Source: Parapristionchus giblindavisi (Eukaryota; Nematoda; Chromadorea; Rhabditida; Diplogasteridae). From it: DNA of 64,000 nt. The position numbers and the translations under genes were made by a program. This document shows, in pieces, positions 14,588 to 28,077 of the stretch. Location of the stretch: contig CALSFV010000220.1 of assembly GCA_943737045.1 (NCBI GenBank), forward strand, positions 186,001 through 250,000. Reading direction: 5' to 3'. Position 1 is the stretch's first letter; the number at the start of each line of letters is the position of its first letter. Below the pieces are notes generated by a model. That model saw nothing but the letters and a program-made list of their open reading frames with translations. It had not been told where the DNA came from and did no database searches.

Positions 14588-17095
14588 TTACAAGAGCACA
14601 AGTCCATTGCCTATTGGGAGGTTCACTGTGGATTGATCATCCGCTACCGTAGGCTCCACCACGGATGGAATGTCGATCGTTTTTGAGGACTGAAAACAAT
14701 AATATATTTTTTTATATCTTCAATTGGGAAAGAATCGATTCACTCATCAATAGTTGATGATCAAGTATTCTTTCATTACCCTATCTGCATTTCATAATAC
14801 AATGGTCGCGAAATTGTTTGATTTATGAACCCGAAAGGCATTTGAGTGTCACCCCAAGGTGTCATCGAACTAAACAGAAATGCTGAAGTTGATTACAAGC
14901 TATAAATGGATGACTGATCAGCTATTACATCACCAGATTGCAAAAGTGAGCGGATCTGCGTGTGACAGCTCGTCTTCATTTTCTTCGAATTATTAACCAA
15001 AATCTGTCAATGTCAGGCGAGAGCCGTGTGGAAAACCAAAATGGAAAGCCCACGCACGCATATTCTCTTACTTTCATGAAGGAACGAGAGAGTGAGCTCC
15101 TTCGAAGGGTTGAACGACGATGTTGTGTAAAGGGACGCATTCTTTCTCGATCATGCCGATCCTCGTCAGGGAATGAGACCTAAATACAATTCATTCATTT
15201 GAATTATCACATATCAAAACGACGGAAATATATGATGTTTAAACATCAAAATTGGTATGCGAACGAGGTATAAAATAGTAGTCCATTAAAAATGTTCAAA
15301 AGAAAAGATCAAAGATCAAATCATCGTGTGCAACAAGCTTTGAACACGTACCTGTCGACCAACTTTTCTCTTGAGCACAGGTCTAGGCTCGGCACCATTA
15401 TTCATGGGAGCAGTGGACGAGTCATGTGTGTCCGCTTGAAAAGTCACCACTGCCGGTAGTATAACCGATGATCTCCTGGAACTGATTTAACATTGTGAAA
15501 GATAGTGTGATAAGTGAAGTGAAGCTAAGTGAGATAATGAGTCATTTAAATCATCTAAATGTAACTCAAAAAGGACGCGAAAATGTGAAAAAAAATGGAG
15601 AATCTTTTGTTCTCTTTTCGTGATTTTTGAAAATATCATAGAAGGATAAAAGGTTAAAAAGTGTTTTTTTTTGTATTCCATCTGGAACATAGTCTTCTCT
15701 CACCTTTCCCTTTGCTGTTCTTCTTGTTCTTTCAGTTCAGCTTTCGCAATGAGATTCTTCCTCACGGCAGATTGTTTTCTCTTAGCCTCGAAGGTCTCGA
15801 CATCTACCAGAATCAACGAATATCGTTTCCCTCCGTGGAACGTCGCCTGTGCCTGCAATGGCTGTTCAGTGATATCAGTATTCAACGAATCTTATCTTAA
15901 CTTAACGGCTACAGGATGACAAAGAATTTCAAGGTCACATAGGGAGTATCCCAGCCCGCATGACTTGTGATAATCGAACGTTACTTATCTAATTATTGCT
16001 TTATCATAAATCATAAAGAAGTTTCAATAACTACGCAAGTATTTATCAAGTGTCAAGATCATAGATCAGAGTGGGATCAATAATGCAGGGTGGTCCAGAA
16101 AGGGACAGAAAGAGGACCAGATAAGTCAGTATATATAAAACTGATAATGGATTTTGAATATGAAATTTCTTCTGTACCTCTATTTCATGTCTTGTTTAGT
16201 AGTATGGAAAATGAATAGTGTCAAAAGAAATGATTTACCTGAGCGACGAAGAGTAAACGAGACGTGAATAACTGTCGTGCCGTTAGTCTGAACTGCTCGG
16301 ACATTGAACAGTAGATGAAGAATTGGATAGGAGATGAGATGATTATGGCTAGAGTGCTGGAATTCAGCAACTATTACCAAATTATTCACACATTTTCACA
16401 TATTATTGGTACATTTTGGCCAGGGCTGTGCGGCATGAGTATATTTTCGGCATGCGGCATAACGGCATATGCCGAATATTTTTTTCGGCATATTTCGGCA
16501 TAAAAACGGCGTATTCGGCATAAGTTTCCAAATGATAACTGATCCGATTTTTATCAATATTTCAATGTTTTAGGTGAAAACATTAAAATACTTTTCTAAA
16601 GATGTGTTAATCGATGTTTAAGATTTAGTTCCAGGTTAAAAAAGCTGAAGAATACCAGAAAAAAATTTATTTGCGTAATTTTTAATATTGATAAATACTC
16701 AAATTTTGCCATATAGTTAGTAGTTTTATGCCGAAATATTTAAAATTTTCATGCCGTTTTCGGCACGGCATAAGCGGCATGAAAAAACCGCCATAAAAGG
16801 CATATTCGGCATACCGGCATGGCCATGCCGCACAGCCCTGATTTTGGCTATACTTTTAACCCATGACAGCTAGACTTGACGAATAGCCACGCAACACAAT
16901 GTTGCAAGGCGTTTGATTTCATGAATAATGCAACAACAAAGAACAACAGAGATCTAGAATTTGCGCGTAGGCATTAAAGGTACATGGCGTTTTGTCCCTG
17001 GCATGCATACCTTTTTTCATTACTATTTCTAATGACGCATAGCCTTTTAATGTGATTGAAAATTACTTTGGAAAAGTATGTACAGCGGCACACAG

Positions 17096-17189
<94 letters not shown>

Positions 17190-20100
17190 TTTAAAAAATA
17201 GTTGTTAAATGAGGAAACTCAGAGTGGTCCTTCTCAGATGGTAATACATTTGCATTCCCTCTAGCAATTTTTTTCCTTGTCCATCTCTTTAGGATATATT
17301 TGGTTCCTTCCTTCTTCTCTTTATATCCCCAGATCTCGGATATATAGAGAAGAGGATACTAATGCACTCTCTATTTATCTGGATATTATTACCCCTCACG
17401 TTCTAAAACAAATTTTGGAAAACATTACGATATTTATGATTTTTCTCATCATTCTCATCTCAAACAACAAAAAAATGAAAATTGACATGAAGCCGTTTCC
17501 TAAAGAATGAGTGATTGTTTGTTTGTTTGAAAGCCATGTGTTCAAGTTGTTGTGCACTATGCAGGGTTCAGTGTTTCCGACCTCACTCTCGCTTCTTCCA
17601 ACTCCTCCTCCACTAAATGATACCATCCCCTTGGGACCTGTCTTTTGTTCCTTCTTATCTTTCGAGGCATCGCGCCGTTTTTGAAAAGTGGTCTCTATCA
17701 TCTTTCCTCTTCCAGGCATTCCTGCATGGTGTGCACGTCACACAACTTTTTTTTTTCTTCCAAATCTTGATTTGAGATATCGGACGACATTTGTCGTGCC
17801 ATTTCTCTTCTATCTTACTTCGTTTCTTGCAAAAAAGCCTTTCCTGTGTTCCCAAGCGAAATGTATACTAAATTAACGTCTCTAGTTTGAATTTATGGGA
17901 GTTCGAGGACAAGGAAAAATGGATCAACGAATTTGTTTGCTACTTAGAAAAGAAAAAAAATTAAAAATTTCTAAAATTAAAATTTCTTGGGACCCGTAAA
18001 GTAGAACAGAGCCAAAAATTAAATGAAATTACCGCATGATAAGAAATCGATTGATGATATTGAAGTACACGTCAGGATTGATCAGATTTTGAAAAAATCT
18101 CGATAGAAGTTGCATGGCACAAATGAATCCAGCGGGAATCTGAAAATATTTGATCATTAGGATTTCCAAATTTTAAAATTGATTTTCATTCAAGCCCAAT
18201 TCCGTTTAAAAACATCGAAACAGAATTTTTTTATGTTGGAACTCCGATGCTGATATGGCTAAATTATAAATGTACCTCAAGCAAGAAGAATACGAAGCAA
18301 ATAACGGCGAGCATTCGATTGGTTGCGTACATGCTCCGCCCACTTGATGAGACTGTACATCGAGGAGACAGAGAGCCTTTAATGATTACCGTACGAATCA
18401 ATGTCAAAATGTTGTCCTTGAAAGAAAGAAAAAAAGAATATCTTACTTTGCACCAATATAATTTTTTTAGTATATGTCTGAAACGTTTCACTGTGATTAA
18501 ATATTTGTATTCTGTAACGCCAATTTCAATGTAAAGGGCAAATATTTAGTATGATAACCTCGTCGATCGAACATTGAATCAGTAGCCCATGATCGCTTTC
18601 GAACTTCAGCTGCTTTGATTGTCTGAGCAAGTTTTCTAGTGAAGATCTAAATTGAAAATTAGGCAAATATCATTTTCAGGAGTTTGTTATATATGAAAAG
18701 TTATAATTTATGCGGCCCAATTTTGTCCTTATATATATCTTTATGTTTATGTAACTCTTTATCATCTGTGTAAATCTCTGTCTCTAATATCTTTATAAGT
18801 TCAGGTAGGTAAGGTCCAAATAGAAACGTGGGAGAGAAGTAGATGGTCATTAGATTCAACTTGGTCTTCTTCCTTTCACATGAAGAATTCTCTCGGGGAT
18901 CGTTGATTAGTCCAATCGGTCGCATGAACAAAGAGAAACGATGAAGAAGATACGAAGATTCAGAGAAGCCTACCGCAACTGCTCAAGGAACCGGGACCGA
19001 CTTCCATTTAATTGTTAATACAACGTTTTAAATTTAATTTCCAACATGCTCAATCTGCTATTTAATACTTTTAACTATATTTAAATTTAACGTTATTCAT
19101 CACCGTCGACAGGTGAGGAATAGAAAAGTTTCTGGACTGATTAGGTAATTATAACTCTGCACAAAGTGATCGTTCTTTTAAATGAACAAGGACGTACCAG
19201 CAATAGTGCACATGGCGTGAAGTGCATGAGTCCCTTGGCCCATCCTATTCCCTGATAGTACAAATCCATTCCCATCGTCCTTGTCACCCATGGATAATGA
19301 CAGGAATAGCACAGTGATCGAGTACCGTTCACTCCCTTTTCCTGCAAAAATAATTTTACAAGAATATGTTTTGAAATGGTAGAGTCGTAAAATTAATTTA
19401 TGACATATTGCAAACTTATTAAATTACTAAAGAGAAAAGCAGCAGATAAATATGTAGTCACAGTTTTGATTTTTGTATTATATTACAAAATATTCCGACA
19501 GTATGGACACTAACTGAATGTTAGCCATGTTCATTTCAGACTACATAATTTGAAGTGGGTGGTACTTTCAAAATAACAGTTCAGAGGTATTTTACGAAAT
19601 TAGATCAAATTGACAGGCTCTGACCAATCTAATTTGAAACACTCGTACTCTCAATGTTCTCTCGCAGTCTTAGTCTACGACGAGAGCGGAGATTAAAATA
19701 ATATTGAAGTGTGCCTTTGAAGTGCACGATGTGTGTTTCAGAGCCGTATTTTTACTATTAATCGTCGATATAAATGAAAAATAATAAGAAAAGTTAAAAT
19801 AAAAACTTTTTTTTTAAATATTAAGATAACTTACCCAATATCTGTACTTGGCAAGGATATCGGTGAATACATTAAAACCCGCAGCACTCTAAATCAATCA
19901 ATCAATAAACCGCAAAAAAAACAAATGTTTTAACTCACCGATAAAAGACCAAATACACACATCCGTGTTGTCCTTGGTGTGCAATATAAATGAACAGCAT
20001 TAGGTACACATACGTAAACGTATCTGAATTACCAAAATTTATATATTTTAGCAATCGAATTATTAATATTAAATTATGAATTTGATAATATTAAATTATG

Positions 20101-23100
20101 AATTTTATCAAATTATTAATTTCTTGAAACGCACCTCTGAACTGCGAGAAATACGGTGAGCCACATAGTAGTTGTATGAAAGATGGAAGGAATGATTTCA
20201 TTTGAGAACCATTGATTATGACACCATGTTGAGTCGATACCATACTCTGAATTTGAAGAGAATTTAAAGAAATTAATGTTGTATATTTCTCCTTGCGCAT
20301 TTTTATGTCAGTCGTATTTTACTCGTTGAAGCATCTTTATTATGGTATGATGTATAAAAATAAATTATTGAACTTTATGTAAATTTGTATAAATGAAAAA
20401 TTTGCAAAGAAGTGACAATGTTTCGTTTCATCAAAATACCAGAAATTTTTTCTAATAATTTTTTGTTCATTTTGAATTTTATAGTTTTAGCTTTATATTG
20501 AAATGTCTCTAATGCAAAAAGTAGCTTTAACTCGTAGAAAACAATTATTAATCATTATCGAATAAATCAACTGATGATTGAATTTTAAAAAATTATAAGC
20601 TTACTCACCTTCATCTAATTTGTATCCGTCTAGAGTGTAGTAAAAAACGAACCAAGGAATCGAAGTCCAGCCTTGAAGTGGTAGTCGTGATTAAATAATG
20701 CATTAATGGTTATATTATCCGTAATTTCACCAATGTTTTATGTTCGGCAAATTGAAAAATATATATAATTACGCCGTTGCATATATCAGTGTATCCATTC
20801 TGTGACCAGTACTATAACTCATTTTTAGAGCTTTGCAAATTGACCAAATGTTTATGGGTTATAAGGTTACGGCGGTTCACAACAGTAACTAAGAGGGCGT
20901 TCCAGGATTATATTTCAAAATTAAGAATATTGTTGTTCATTCTCTTAACACGAAAATTCAAAATTATATACTGTAGGTTGGTTAAAATTTTTTCAATAAA
21001 CTCGGTGGATTTTGTAATGATCAGAACCTCTTCTTACCCGTGAGCAGATCCGTAAGAGCCATGGCCATCAGAACAAAATTGGTCGGTGTTCTGAGATGTT
21101 TTTGTGACAGAACAATGACGATGAAGAGATTCGTCGTTGTAGTGAATATCACCAAGATGGGCATGACATAACCGTATAGGGGAACGGCCCAGTCCTGTGA
21201 AGTATTTACCATAATTTCATTTTTTTTAAATCGTAAGTTACTATTGAATTCAATCAATATATAGGTTGCTTATTTACATTTAGTTAAATTTGAAAAAAAA
21301 AAGATATACTGAGTGGTTAAAGATGCAGGCCCTCTAATGTCTATGCAAATGCATAAAATATTGGCTATGAAAGGAACAAGTGATATGCATGAAATCAGCT
21401 ATTCATCGATCCCTTGGCGAAGTGGTAAAAGTGCGCACTAGTTAGCGCAACGTGGCGGGTTCAAAAGCTATTGCAGAACTTTCTAATTTTCAAAATTTCG
21501 TTCCTTTGCCTGTATATCAAGCGTGATGCATTCATGATTCTAGTGATCAATAATCTGAATTAGCATAAAATACTTGCGTGGTATTCAGGATAACTCTAAC
21601 TATCATTCTGTCGTCACAGATTATTCACGAAAATATTCCACTTTTATAATGGTAAATTAATAAGTTCATAGCATAACTAAACCAGAAAAAAGGGCTAAAT
21701 ATTTCGAGTCTAAATATTTAGGGACAAAGATGATACACAATTCCGGTCGATTACACACTCGCTGATATCGGAGTTATTTCTTTTTCCCTCCAGTGAATAA
21801 TTTTCTGTCCATCTTCATACATAAATAGTGCAGAAAAGTGCTGCAAAGCCACTCAAGTCCACTCTTGTAAATATTACAGAATTAATTGGCCGCCCTTTTT
21901 GAAGTATCCACTTTGACAACAAGTCTTCCCACCTCTATGCACTCACACCCATACTAGACATTTTGGTGCTCTTAGTCAAAAACAAAAATTATCTTAATTA
22001 TGTATGAGAATTTTTTATTTGCGTAACACATTCGTCATTTCCTCTATATTCTCATATTGATTTTAGCAACCACATGCCTTCAATTGACATTCATTCATTT
22101 CAGTTTGATTGATATTCATGGGAAAAAAGAACGGGAAATCGCAATTAAAGCATTTTAGTTTTCTTTCGATATTATATTTTTTTTCTATTATTATTAAATA
22201 AACCACATACCAATGGCGCCAATTCTGTCATGTTGATCGCGTATCCATAGTTGCCATCGGGACACATACGTGGTTTGTCCTTAATTGAGCTTATTTATAT
22301 TTGAAAGGTACATCCCGAGCATATTTGAAACTCTCCGCTCTGGCAATACTCTCTCGATTTCTTTGTCTACGAGAGAGTTTGGCCAGAGTGGAGTTCAAAT
22401 TGTTGTGCCTTTGAAATCATCATAGTACAGTTGAATTGTGTTTCATTGCGATCTTAATGCTTTTTCATCTCACTTATAATTAGTAGAATAATCATTTATG
22501 GCTGAGAGGAATAATGTTAATTGTTCGCGTCTTGTCGAAAATAACGCAAAAATTACTGTATTTTCTCTGCCGTCACGTATGTATCTCTCAGATACCATTA
22601 CCTCTACCAGTTCATTCGTTCTTCGTGGCCTCTTATTATGGTTTAGTTGAATATTTGGTGTAAACACACACCATAATGGAAACAAACGGATGACCTTATA
22701 AAGCTTTTCATTTTCTTGTTTTCCGATGATTCCGTCTTCAATGGAGGCATTCTTTCATTGTGAATAGGCAGACACAGTTAGAAAGGTGTCTGCTTCTGGT
22801 TCTTTGAATCATTCCATAGATTCACACATGAACAATAAAAAGAGGAGGATGATGGGGGGGGGGGGGGAGTGAATAGGAGTGAGAGGAGGGGATGGGGAAG
22901 CATATGATTCTTCCTTCTGAACCTCATCTCAAACGACTATGCCTCATTTCGCATGCATCAATTTCGGTTTTAAGTGCGATAGGGTGGCGTTCGTCGAGGA
23001 AATTGAAAAGGTTCCTCCATAACTCGAATCGGTGGTATTATTCACCTACTCCCCACTATACCAAATTGACTCTCTGAAGAGGCGGATAATAAAAGATTCC

Positions 23101-23321
23101 AAAATACATAATTGATCGCGTTATTTATTACGCAATCATCTTGATTCGTGATGAAGTCTACGGAAAATCGTGAGGGTTTTTTTATATTACTGCACAAGAA
23201 CAATCGAAACTTTTTGTCACAAATTAAATAATTATTTAAGAAACATATTTCTCATTTCTTATTATGAGCGTGGCAAATGGGTACGAACCTCATCATTAGG
23301 TGCAACAGTGGTAGTAGTCAT
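14588..23321 (-). CDS. sex-peptide/myoinhibitory-peptide receptor-related GPCR (SPRR-like)
   Basis: This is a complete neuropeptide GPCR of about 537 aa, related to Drosophila SPR and nematode SPRR/DMSR receptors. Sixteen exons: 23289-23321, 22211-22279, 21038-21194, 20609-20671, 20135-20246, 19939-20023, 19835-19888, 19198-19341, 18559-18646, 18276-18376, 18033-18139, 16239-16356, 15704-15852, 15352-15475, 15072-15179 and 14588-14689. Family hallmarks are YGYVMPILVIFTT in TM1, LRTPTNFVLMAMALTDLLTG, IPSIFHTTTMWLTVFLAVQR in TM3 with QRY in place of DRY, DLYYQGIGWAKGLMHFTPC at ECL2-TM5, TNRMLAVICFVFFLLE in TM6 and IQFFIYCSMSEQFR in TM7. The short N-terminus has an N-glycosylation site (NMT). 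The cytoplasmic tail is about 170 residues, basic and Ser-rich. One junction is uncertain: the 18276 exon acceptor at 18376 keeps frame, whereas one at 18416 looks better but breaks phase with exon 18559-18646. The intron before TM7 holds a MITE. Confidence 0.9.
16421..16840. mobile_element. hAT-type MITE (420 bp) with 8-bp target-site duplication
   Basis: The ends are inverted copies of one another: 5' cagggctgtgcggcat at 16421 and 3' atgccgcacagccctg ending at 16840. Both flanks carry the identical octamer attttggc (16413-16420 and 16841-16848). An 8-bp duplication plus CAGGG... termini is the signature of hAT-superfamily insertions. The interior repeats the word cggcat many times on both strands near the ends and is A/T-rich in the middle. 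No transposase frame is present, so it is non-autonomous. It sits in the intron between the TM6 and TM7 exons of the SPRR-like receptor. Confidence 0.9.
17101..17187. repeat. (AT)n microsatellite
   Basis: About 87 bp of uninterrupted alternating AT, in the same SPRR-receptor intron as the 16421 MITE. Its length is likely to vary between individuals. Confidence 0.97.
17984..18013. mobile_element. detached terminal fragment of the 45030-46414 hAT-type family
   Basis: About 30 bp here match the right-hand terminus of the element at 45030-46414, including ggacccgtaaagtagaac followed by agagcc. No partner end is seen nearby. It lies 20 bp inside the intron from the donor of SPRR exon 18033-18139. 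Confidence 0.75.
21412..21478 (+). other. tRNA-like remnant (pseudo-tRNA or SINE head)
   Basis: The sequence has an A-box-like tggcgaagtgg, a 5-bp tgcgc/gcgca anticodon-type stem with an 8-nt loop, and a B-box-like gggttcaaa with a degenerate end. The acceptor stem does not pair, so it is not a functional tRNA. It lies in an SPRR-receptor intron. Confidence 0.4.
22323..22400. repeat. miRNA-precursor-sized hairpin in SPRR intron 1
   Basis: Arms of about 31-34 nt (from 22323, and ending at 22400) pair almost fully with a few bulges around a loop of about 13 nt, giving a 78-nt imperfect hairpin. It lies in the intron between the first and second coding exons of the SPRR-like receptor (22280-23288). 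Size and bulge pattern fit a pre-miRNA, but a mobile-element remnant is equally possible. Confidence 0.6.
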
Positions 23322-24616
23322 ATATGATTATATCGATAGTTCCTAGATTACCCGGAGTCGCTGCAATTGTCATCTATTTCAAACAATATCGGAAATTGCA
23401 AATGAGGATCAAGATATTTATAGATAAAAATCACGTTGACAAGATGTGAGACATCATAGTAGAAATTCGAGAAATTCGCATATTTAACAACCTCGGTTAA
23501 TCACGAAGAAAGAAATTCACTAAGGTGTTGATCGATTCGATTTTAGGACGACTTCAATATCATTGATCTACTTGATAGATATATAAGTGTGGGAGTAAGT
23601 GAGGTCGTCGCCGAGTACGAATAAGAGGAAAAGGAAGGGGTCAGATGATTTGGCTAATCAACACTTGGGAGGGAAAAGAGGAAGAGAATGAGTGAGATAG
23701 TGGAAGAGAAACAGAGATACTCGAGGAAGATATAATAGTTATGTAGAATGAGAAGCACACGAATAGATTGGTTTGGAATGAGACTAGACATGTTGAATTA
23801 ACGTATATACATAGTGGATAATTAGCAAGAAATCAAAAATCGAAGGATTTCGTTATCAGGCAAATGAACATGCGAATTAAGTGTTTCGGAAGTGTCGTCG
23901 ATTAAAGAAAGAGTTATTTAATAATGTGAAATATCGAGAATATCACTGACGGATAAAAAGTTAAGCATATGTTATTGTGCAGTATGAGAAAACATCATGA
24001 TGCTCGGCGAAAATAAGTACAAATTTATAATGTCCGCAGTGAAGTGGTGTGATAATACCCAGTGAAAAATCCATTTCGGAAAACAACAATGTGACTTCGG
24101 ACGTTCGGCGTTTAAGCGAATTCCCATTGAAAATGTATGGAACGAAGAAGAGAAAAAAGGAACAAAAACGCGACACAAAAGGAAAACTAACAACTACTTT
24201 ATCCTGTTTGAAAGGAAGCTCGAAACACAATTTGATTATGATAATGTTAAGATAATATATATATGAATTGCGTATATCTAAAATTTTGAACTTCGCTGAT
24301 GCTATAAAAGAATCTTTTCCAAATCGAAATCTGCAATAGTTAATTCGTTGTACTTGACTTAGTCCTATACTAATTCTGATAAGATAAATTGAGCTTTGTG
24401 CTAATCACGAAAACCTATACAGATGAGTATCACTATTTTTTATTCCTCAGAGATGATAAAAAGCGCTTCATTTGTACACATACTCAAATGTGGATGATTC
24501 GAATTCGATTTGGGGCATTACGAAAACGCGGAAAAACACGCGCGAAACGACAAATATCTCTACTATTTCCTAGTTGTTGTTGACTTTCGCAATTCTGACA
24601 GGCCGGCCCTATATGC

Positions 24617-24648
24617 TACATGATACATACATATGTACCATGTAGCGA
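24617..24648. repeat. 32-nt palindromic hairpin
   Basis: gctacatg and catgtagc flank a nearly symmetric tacat/atgta core, so the segment is almost fully self-complementary. It is upstream of the SPRR-receptor start and its function is unknown. Confidence 0.7.
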
Positions 24649-26195
24649 TTTAAATATAGCTGCTGAGTGACTTTCGCTATAGACCGTTTCAAATAGTATA
24701 ATATTGAGTATATGAGTATTTATTTGCGGTAGAAACTACAAACGTGCAATAGAGTGATAAATGAGTTCGCATAAAACACTTCACAACAACTGTAGTAGCG
24801 TACCTATGCATAATTAATAAATGATTTTAATATGAAGATGCCCTTAACCTCGACATTTAACAAAATTATGTCGGACGATTCGGAGAATGAAGAGCAAGAG
24901 AAGGATGTGAATAATATGTGAGATAGCTAACGGGGAGATTGGCCAACACATCATTCTCCACAACAAAAAGTTAATTGGATCCTTCATTAGAATTGGGTGG
25001 GCTTTTGGCTCCTACTCCCCCTCCTTCATTGTGCTTGCTAGCCCTCTCTATTTCTCTACATCTGTCTCTATCCTTTAATTCTTTTTTTGCTCTCTACAGT
25101 CTCTGAATCTTATTCAATTCTCATCGAAATTTCCGACCCACTGCAATTCTTTGCTTGACTCTCTCTGTTGATTCGAGTCACATCACAAAACGAATCATGT
25201 GCACAAATGCAGTTCGGGTCGGTACACACTATGTTCCTTGTTTTTGCGTCATCGTTTTGTTTTGGAGTCAAGATCAAGCAAGGGAGTGGGCATTAGAAGA
25301 AATATTTGAAGAATTTATATTATATTGTATACAAAGCTATCAATATAGTCATAAATTCAAAGCCCACAAAGAATGTTACATGAATAATGACATGTTATAC
25401 AGTAGGAAACTATGAATTATATAGGACCAGGTCTGTTTTCACCAAAGTCCTAAAAGTGTACTGCTAAGCGATTTAATAAAGCCCAACGATGTGCACTGTA
25501 TACATGCGTTTTACTTAATACCATGGGCACAATTAAAAATTGTAGCCCATTTTTTGTTCTAATCATTTATAAATTTTTGTATGTTGTATTTTAAAAAAAT
25601 TGTATGAAGTTTATCAAGGAAAAACATTAGGTAAATAAAAAACATTTTTTAAACATATTTTCTGCTTACTATTAGAGCGATGACGACTGTGTAGTAATAC
25701 AAATTTAACAACTTTCGCTTTCAAACACATTTTAAAAATTAACAGAAAAAAATCCAAATGGATGAAACGATATTATGGCATTAACAATATCATTCACAAC
25801 TGCAATTATCCACCAGCTACTTGAATAACTATAAAAATTCAATTAAAATAAACAGGTATAAACCCGTTCTGGCAACTTTTCGACACTGATTACGAATTTA
25901 ATTTTCAATGTCTCCAAATGATCAACCCGAGAATATCGAAAATCGATATTACAATTTATAATAAATTCAAACGATTCCGATGGTATTATGGCCTAATACG
26001 TGTAATCTAAAAACCAACACCACTGAGCTTAATCGATAAGATCATCTTATCACTTGCATAAACTTTTGCATTTTTAAAGATCAGCTATAAAATTTTTAAA
26101 AATATTTTGTCGTAATTATTTTTTTATCGAATTAGACTAAAATATTGTTTCCATGTTTTTGATTGATTTTCTTTATGAATAACAAAATATCATGC

Positions 26196-26255
26196 GAGGG
26201 TTTTGGGATCGAACTTATAATCTTCAAAAGTAAAAGATCTTATCCACTACAGTAA
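26196..26255 (-). other. tRNA-like remnant, minus strand
   Basis: Read on the minus strand, an A-box-like segment (gtggataagatc), a tcttt/gaaga stem and a good B-box (agttcgatccc) occur in tRNA order. The acceptor ends do not pair, so it is a degenerate tRNA gene or the head of a tRNA-derived SINE. Confidence 0.4.
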
Positions 26256-28077
26256 TATTAGTTTAATAATCAGAATAATCTAATTACGATATTGCCATCA
26301 CATGAAGCCACGACCAGTTAAGGTCCGTACGTTGCAAGTGGACAATAATCATCCATAGACCAACACTATCAGCTTGATTGAAACGCTCCCGGGAATTCAT
26401 GAAGTCGCAGCTTGTTTACAGCTTAGCTCTCAATCTAATGGATATAGGACATGTCACACTCGGGAACAACACTGTACCAGTTATGTTCTGGATAAAGTCA
26501 CGAAATATTGAACAAGACGAGAAGGAAGAATTAGCGTCTTAAATAACTTTTTTTTTAATTAGTATACAATAAAAGGGTGAGAAGTTATAGTAGCGCTGTT
26601 GCAAAAGATGCAAAATCTGATTAGTACGAGAAGCTACGTATAACGATGTCGTACTTAATAATCAAGTCGAAAAATAATCTTGAGCTCGACGAACATGTGA
26701 AATAATTGCTTCTAAGATAAATGAAGGAGGAAGCGTCATCGGTCGAAGAGAAGAGAGAGAAGTAGAGAAGGAGAGAGACGGAGAGGGAGAGTGAGGGGGG
26801 GGGGAGTTGAAGATGTAGAAATAGGAAAGATGAGCAGCAAAAAGAGGTATAGAAACAGATATTGAGAGGAGGACTAAGGGTACAAAGAAAGATAGAGAAT
26901 TAAGGAAAGGAGGGGATGAGATAGAGCGATGAAATAAAGGCTGGAAAAATCTGGCTCAGATTCTATTGCTTTAAGGCTGATTCTCGAAACGAGGATGACA
27001 AAGAGATTCTCGATTTATGAAGAAGGAAAGTAATACCATATGAATAGGAAGAACATTAGAAAACAATGGAGTCGTCATAATGGTATCACGAAATAAACAG
27101 GAATGATGCGATATCGGATTGGTGAAGTAGAAAGTGTTATGGAAGTTAGATAGATTCAGAATAATGGAGAATAGATTCAAAGAGGAGAGACAACTACTTT
27201 GAGAAAATTGAAAGACATTCGAACGCCCTTATCTAATCCCAGACTTTTCCTAAATCCGATAATCCAGAGTCAGGCCAACTATGAACATGTTCAACATGAA
27301 TCAGATCGGGAACACTTATTCAGAATATTTTAAGTGATTAATGAATTAATGGCATTTTAAAATAGGAAAAGTAGACGGGGTCTACCACATGTAGACTGTA
27401 GCATACCGTTCAACTGTCACAAATATACCATACAGATTCATTTCAAATTAATCTCTCACGCTCATCAACGAATCTCTGAGAAAAGCGATCACAATAACGA
27501 CCTAAATCGAGACTATTCATGACGCAATCCGAGAATCACTAACGGATTAAAAGTATTTTTGGAAATGTCAGAATATAATATGCCCCCCACCCCTAAAATA
27601 GGCATTTAGCGAACATCATGTTGATTAATTATGAGTACATAATTTTTCTTCATTGAGACCGATAAAAATGTGATATAAATGAATGATAAGTGAGTGAACA
27701 GTGAAAAGAATTGTCGTCGGATAGGGTGAAAATGAGGCAGAGACAGTAGCAGATATGTATTAGAGACTTGATGGGACAAACGCATAATTGTGGTCATATC
27801 TAGGTAATAAATGGAGTTATATGTCTGTACTTGGGGGACAAGGAACGAGGGGGCAGGGCAGTATATCAGCATAGTATGGCATAGAATGTGAGAAATGAGA
27901 AATATGTAGGAGTAAGAGTAAGAGAATAAGAGGAAGGCTCGAAAGGGGCGGTGCTAACGAAGCACAAGTTGAAGCTTATTAGAAGGAAATAGGGGGAGGT
28001 TTCGGGGAAAGTGGCGGGTCGAAGGACAAGAAAAAAAATTCGTTTCATCATTAAGGTCGTTTGAGTCGTGACGAGGT

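Larger units (their letters stand above)
23322..28077. other. intergenic region between the SPRR receptor 5' end and the myosin 3' end
   Basis: This 4.75-kb stretch has no recognised gene. It holds the presumed SPRR promoter, a 32-nt palindrome at 24617-24648, a tRNA-like remnant near 26196-26255 and a purine-rich tract at about 26735-26900 with a G9-10 run. The ORFs here are short and look non-coding. Confidence 0.5.
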
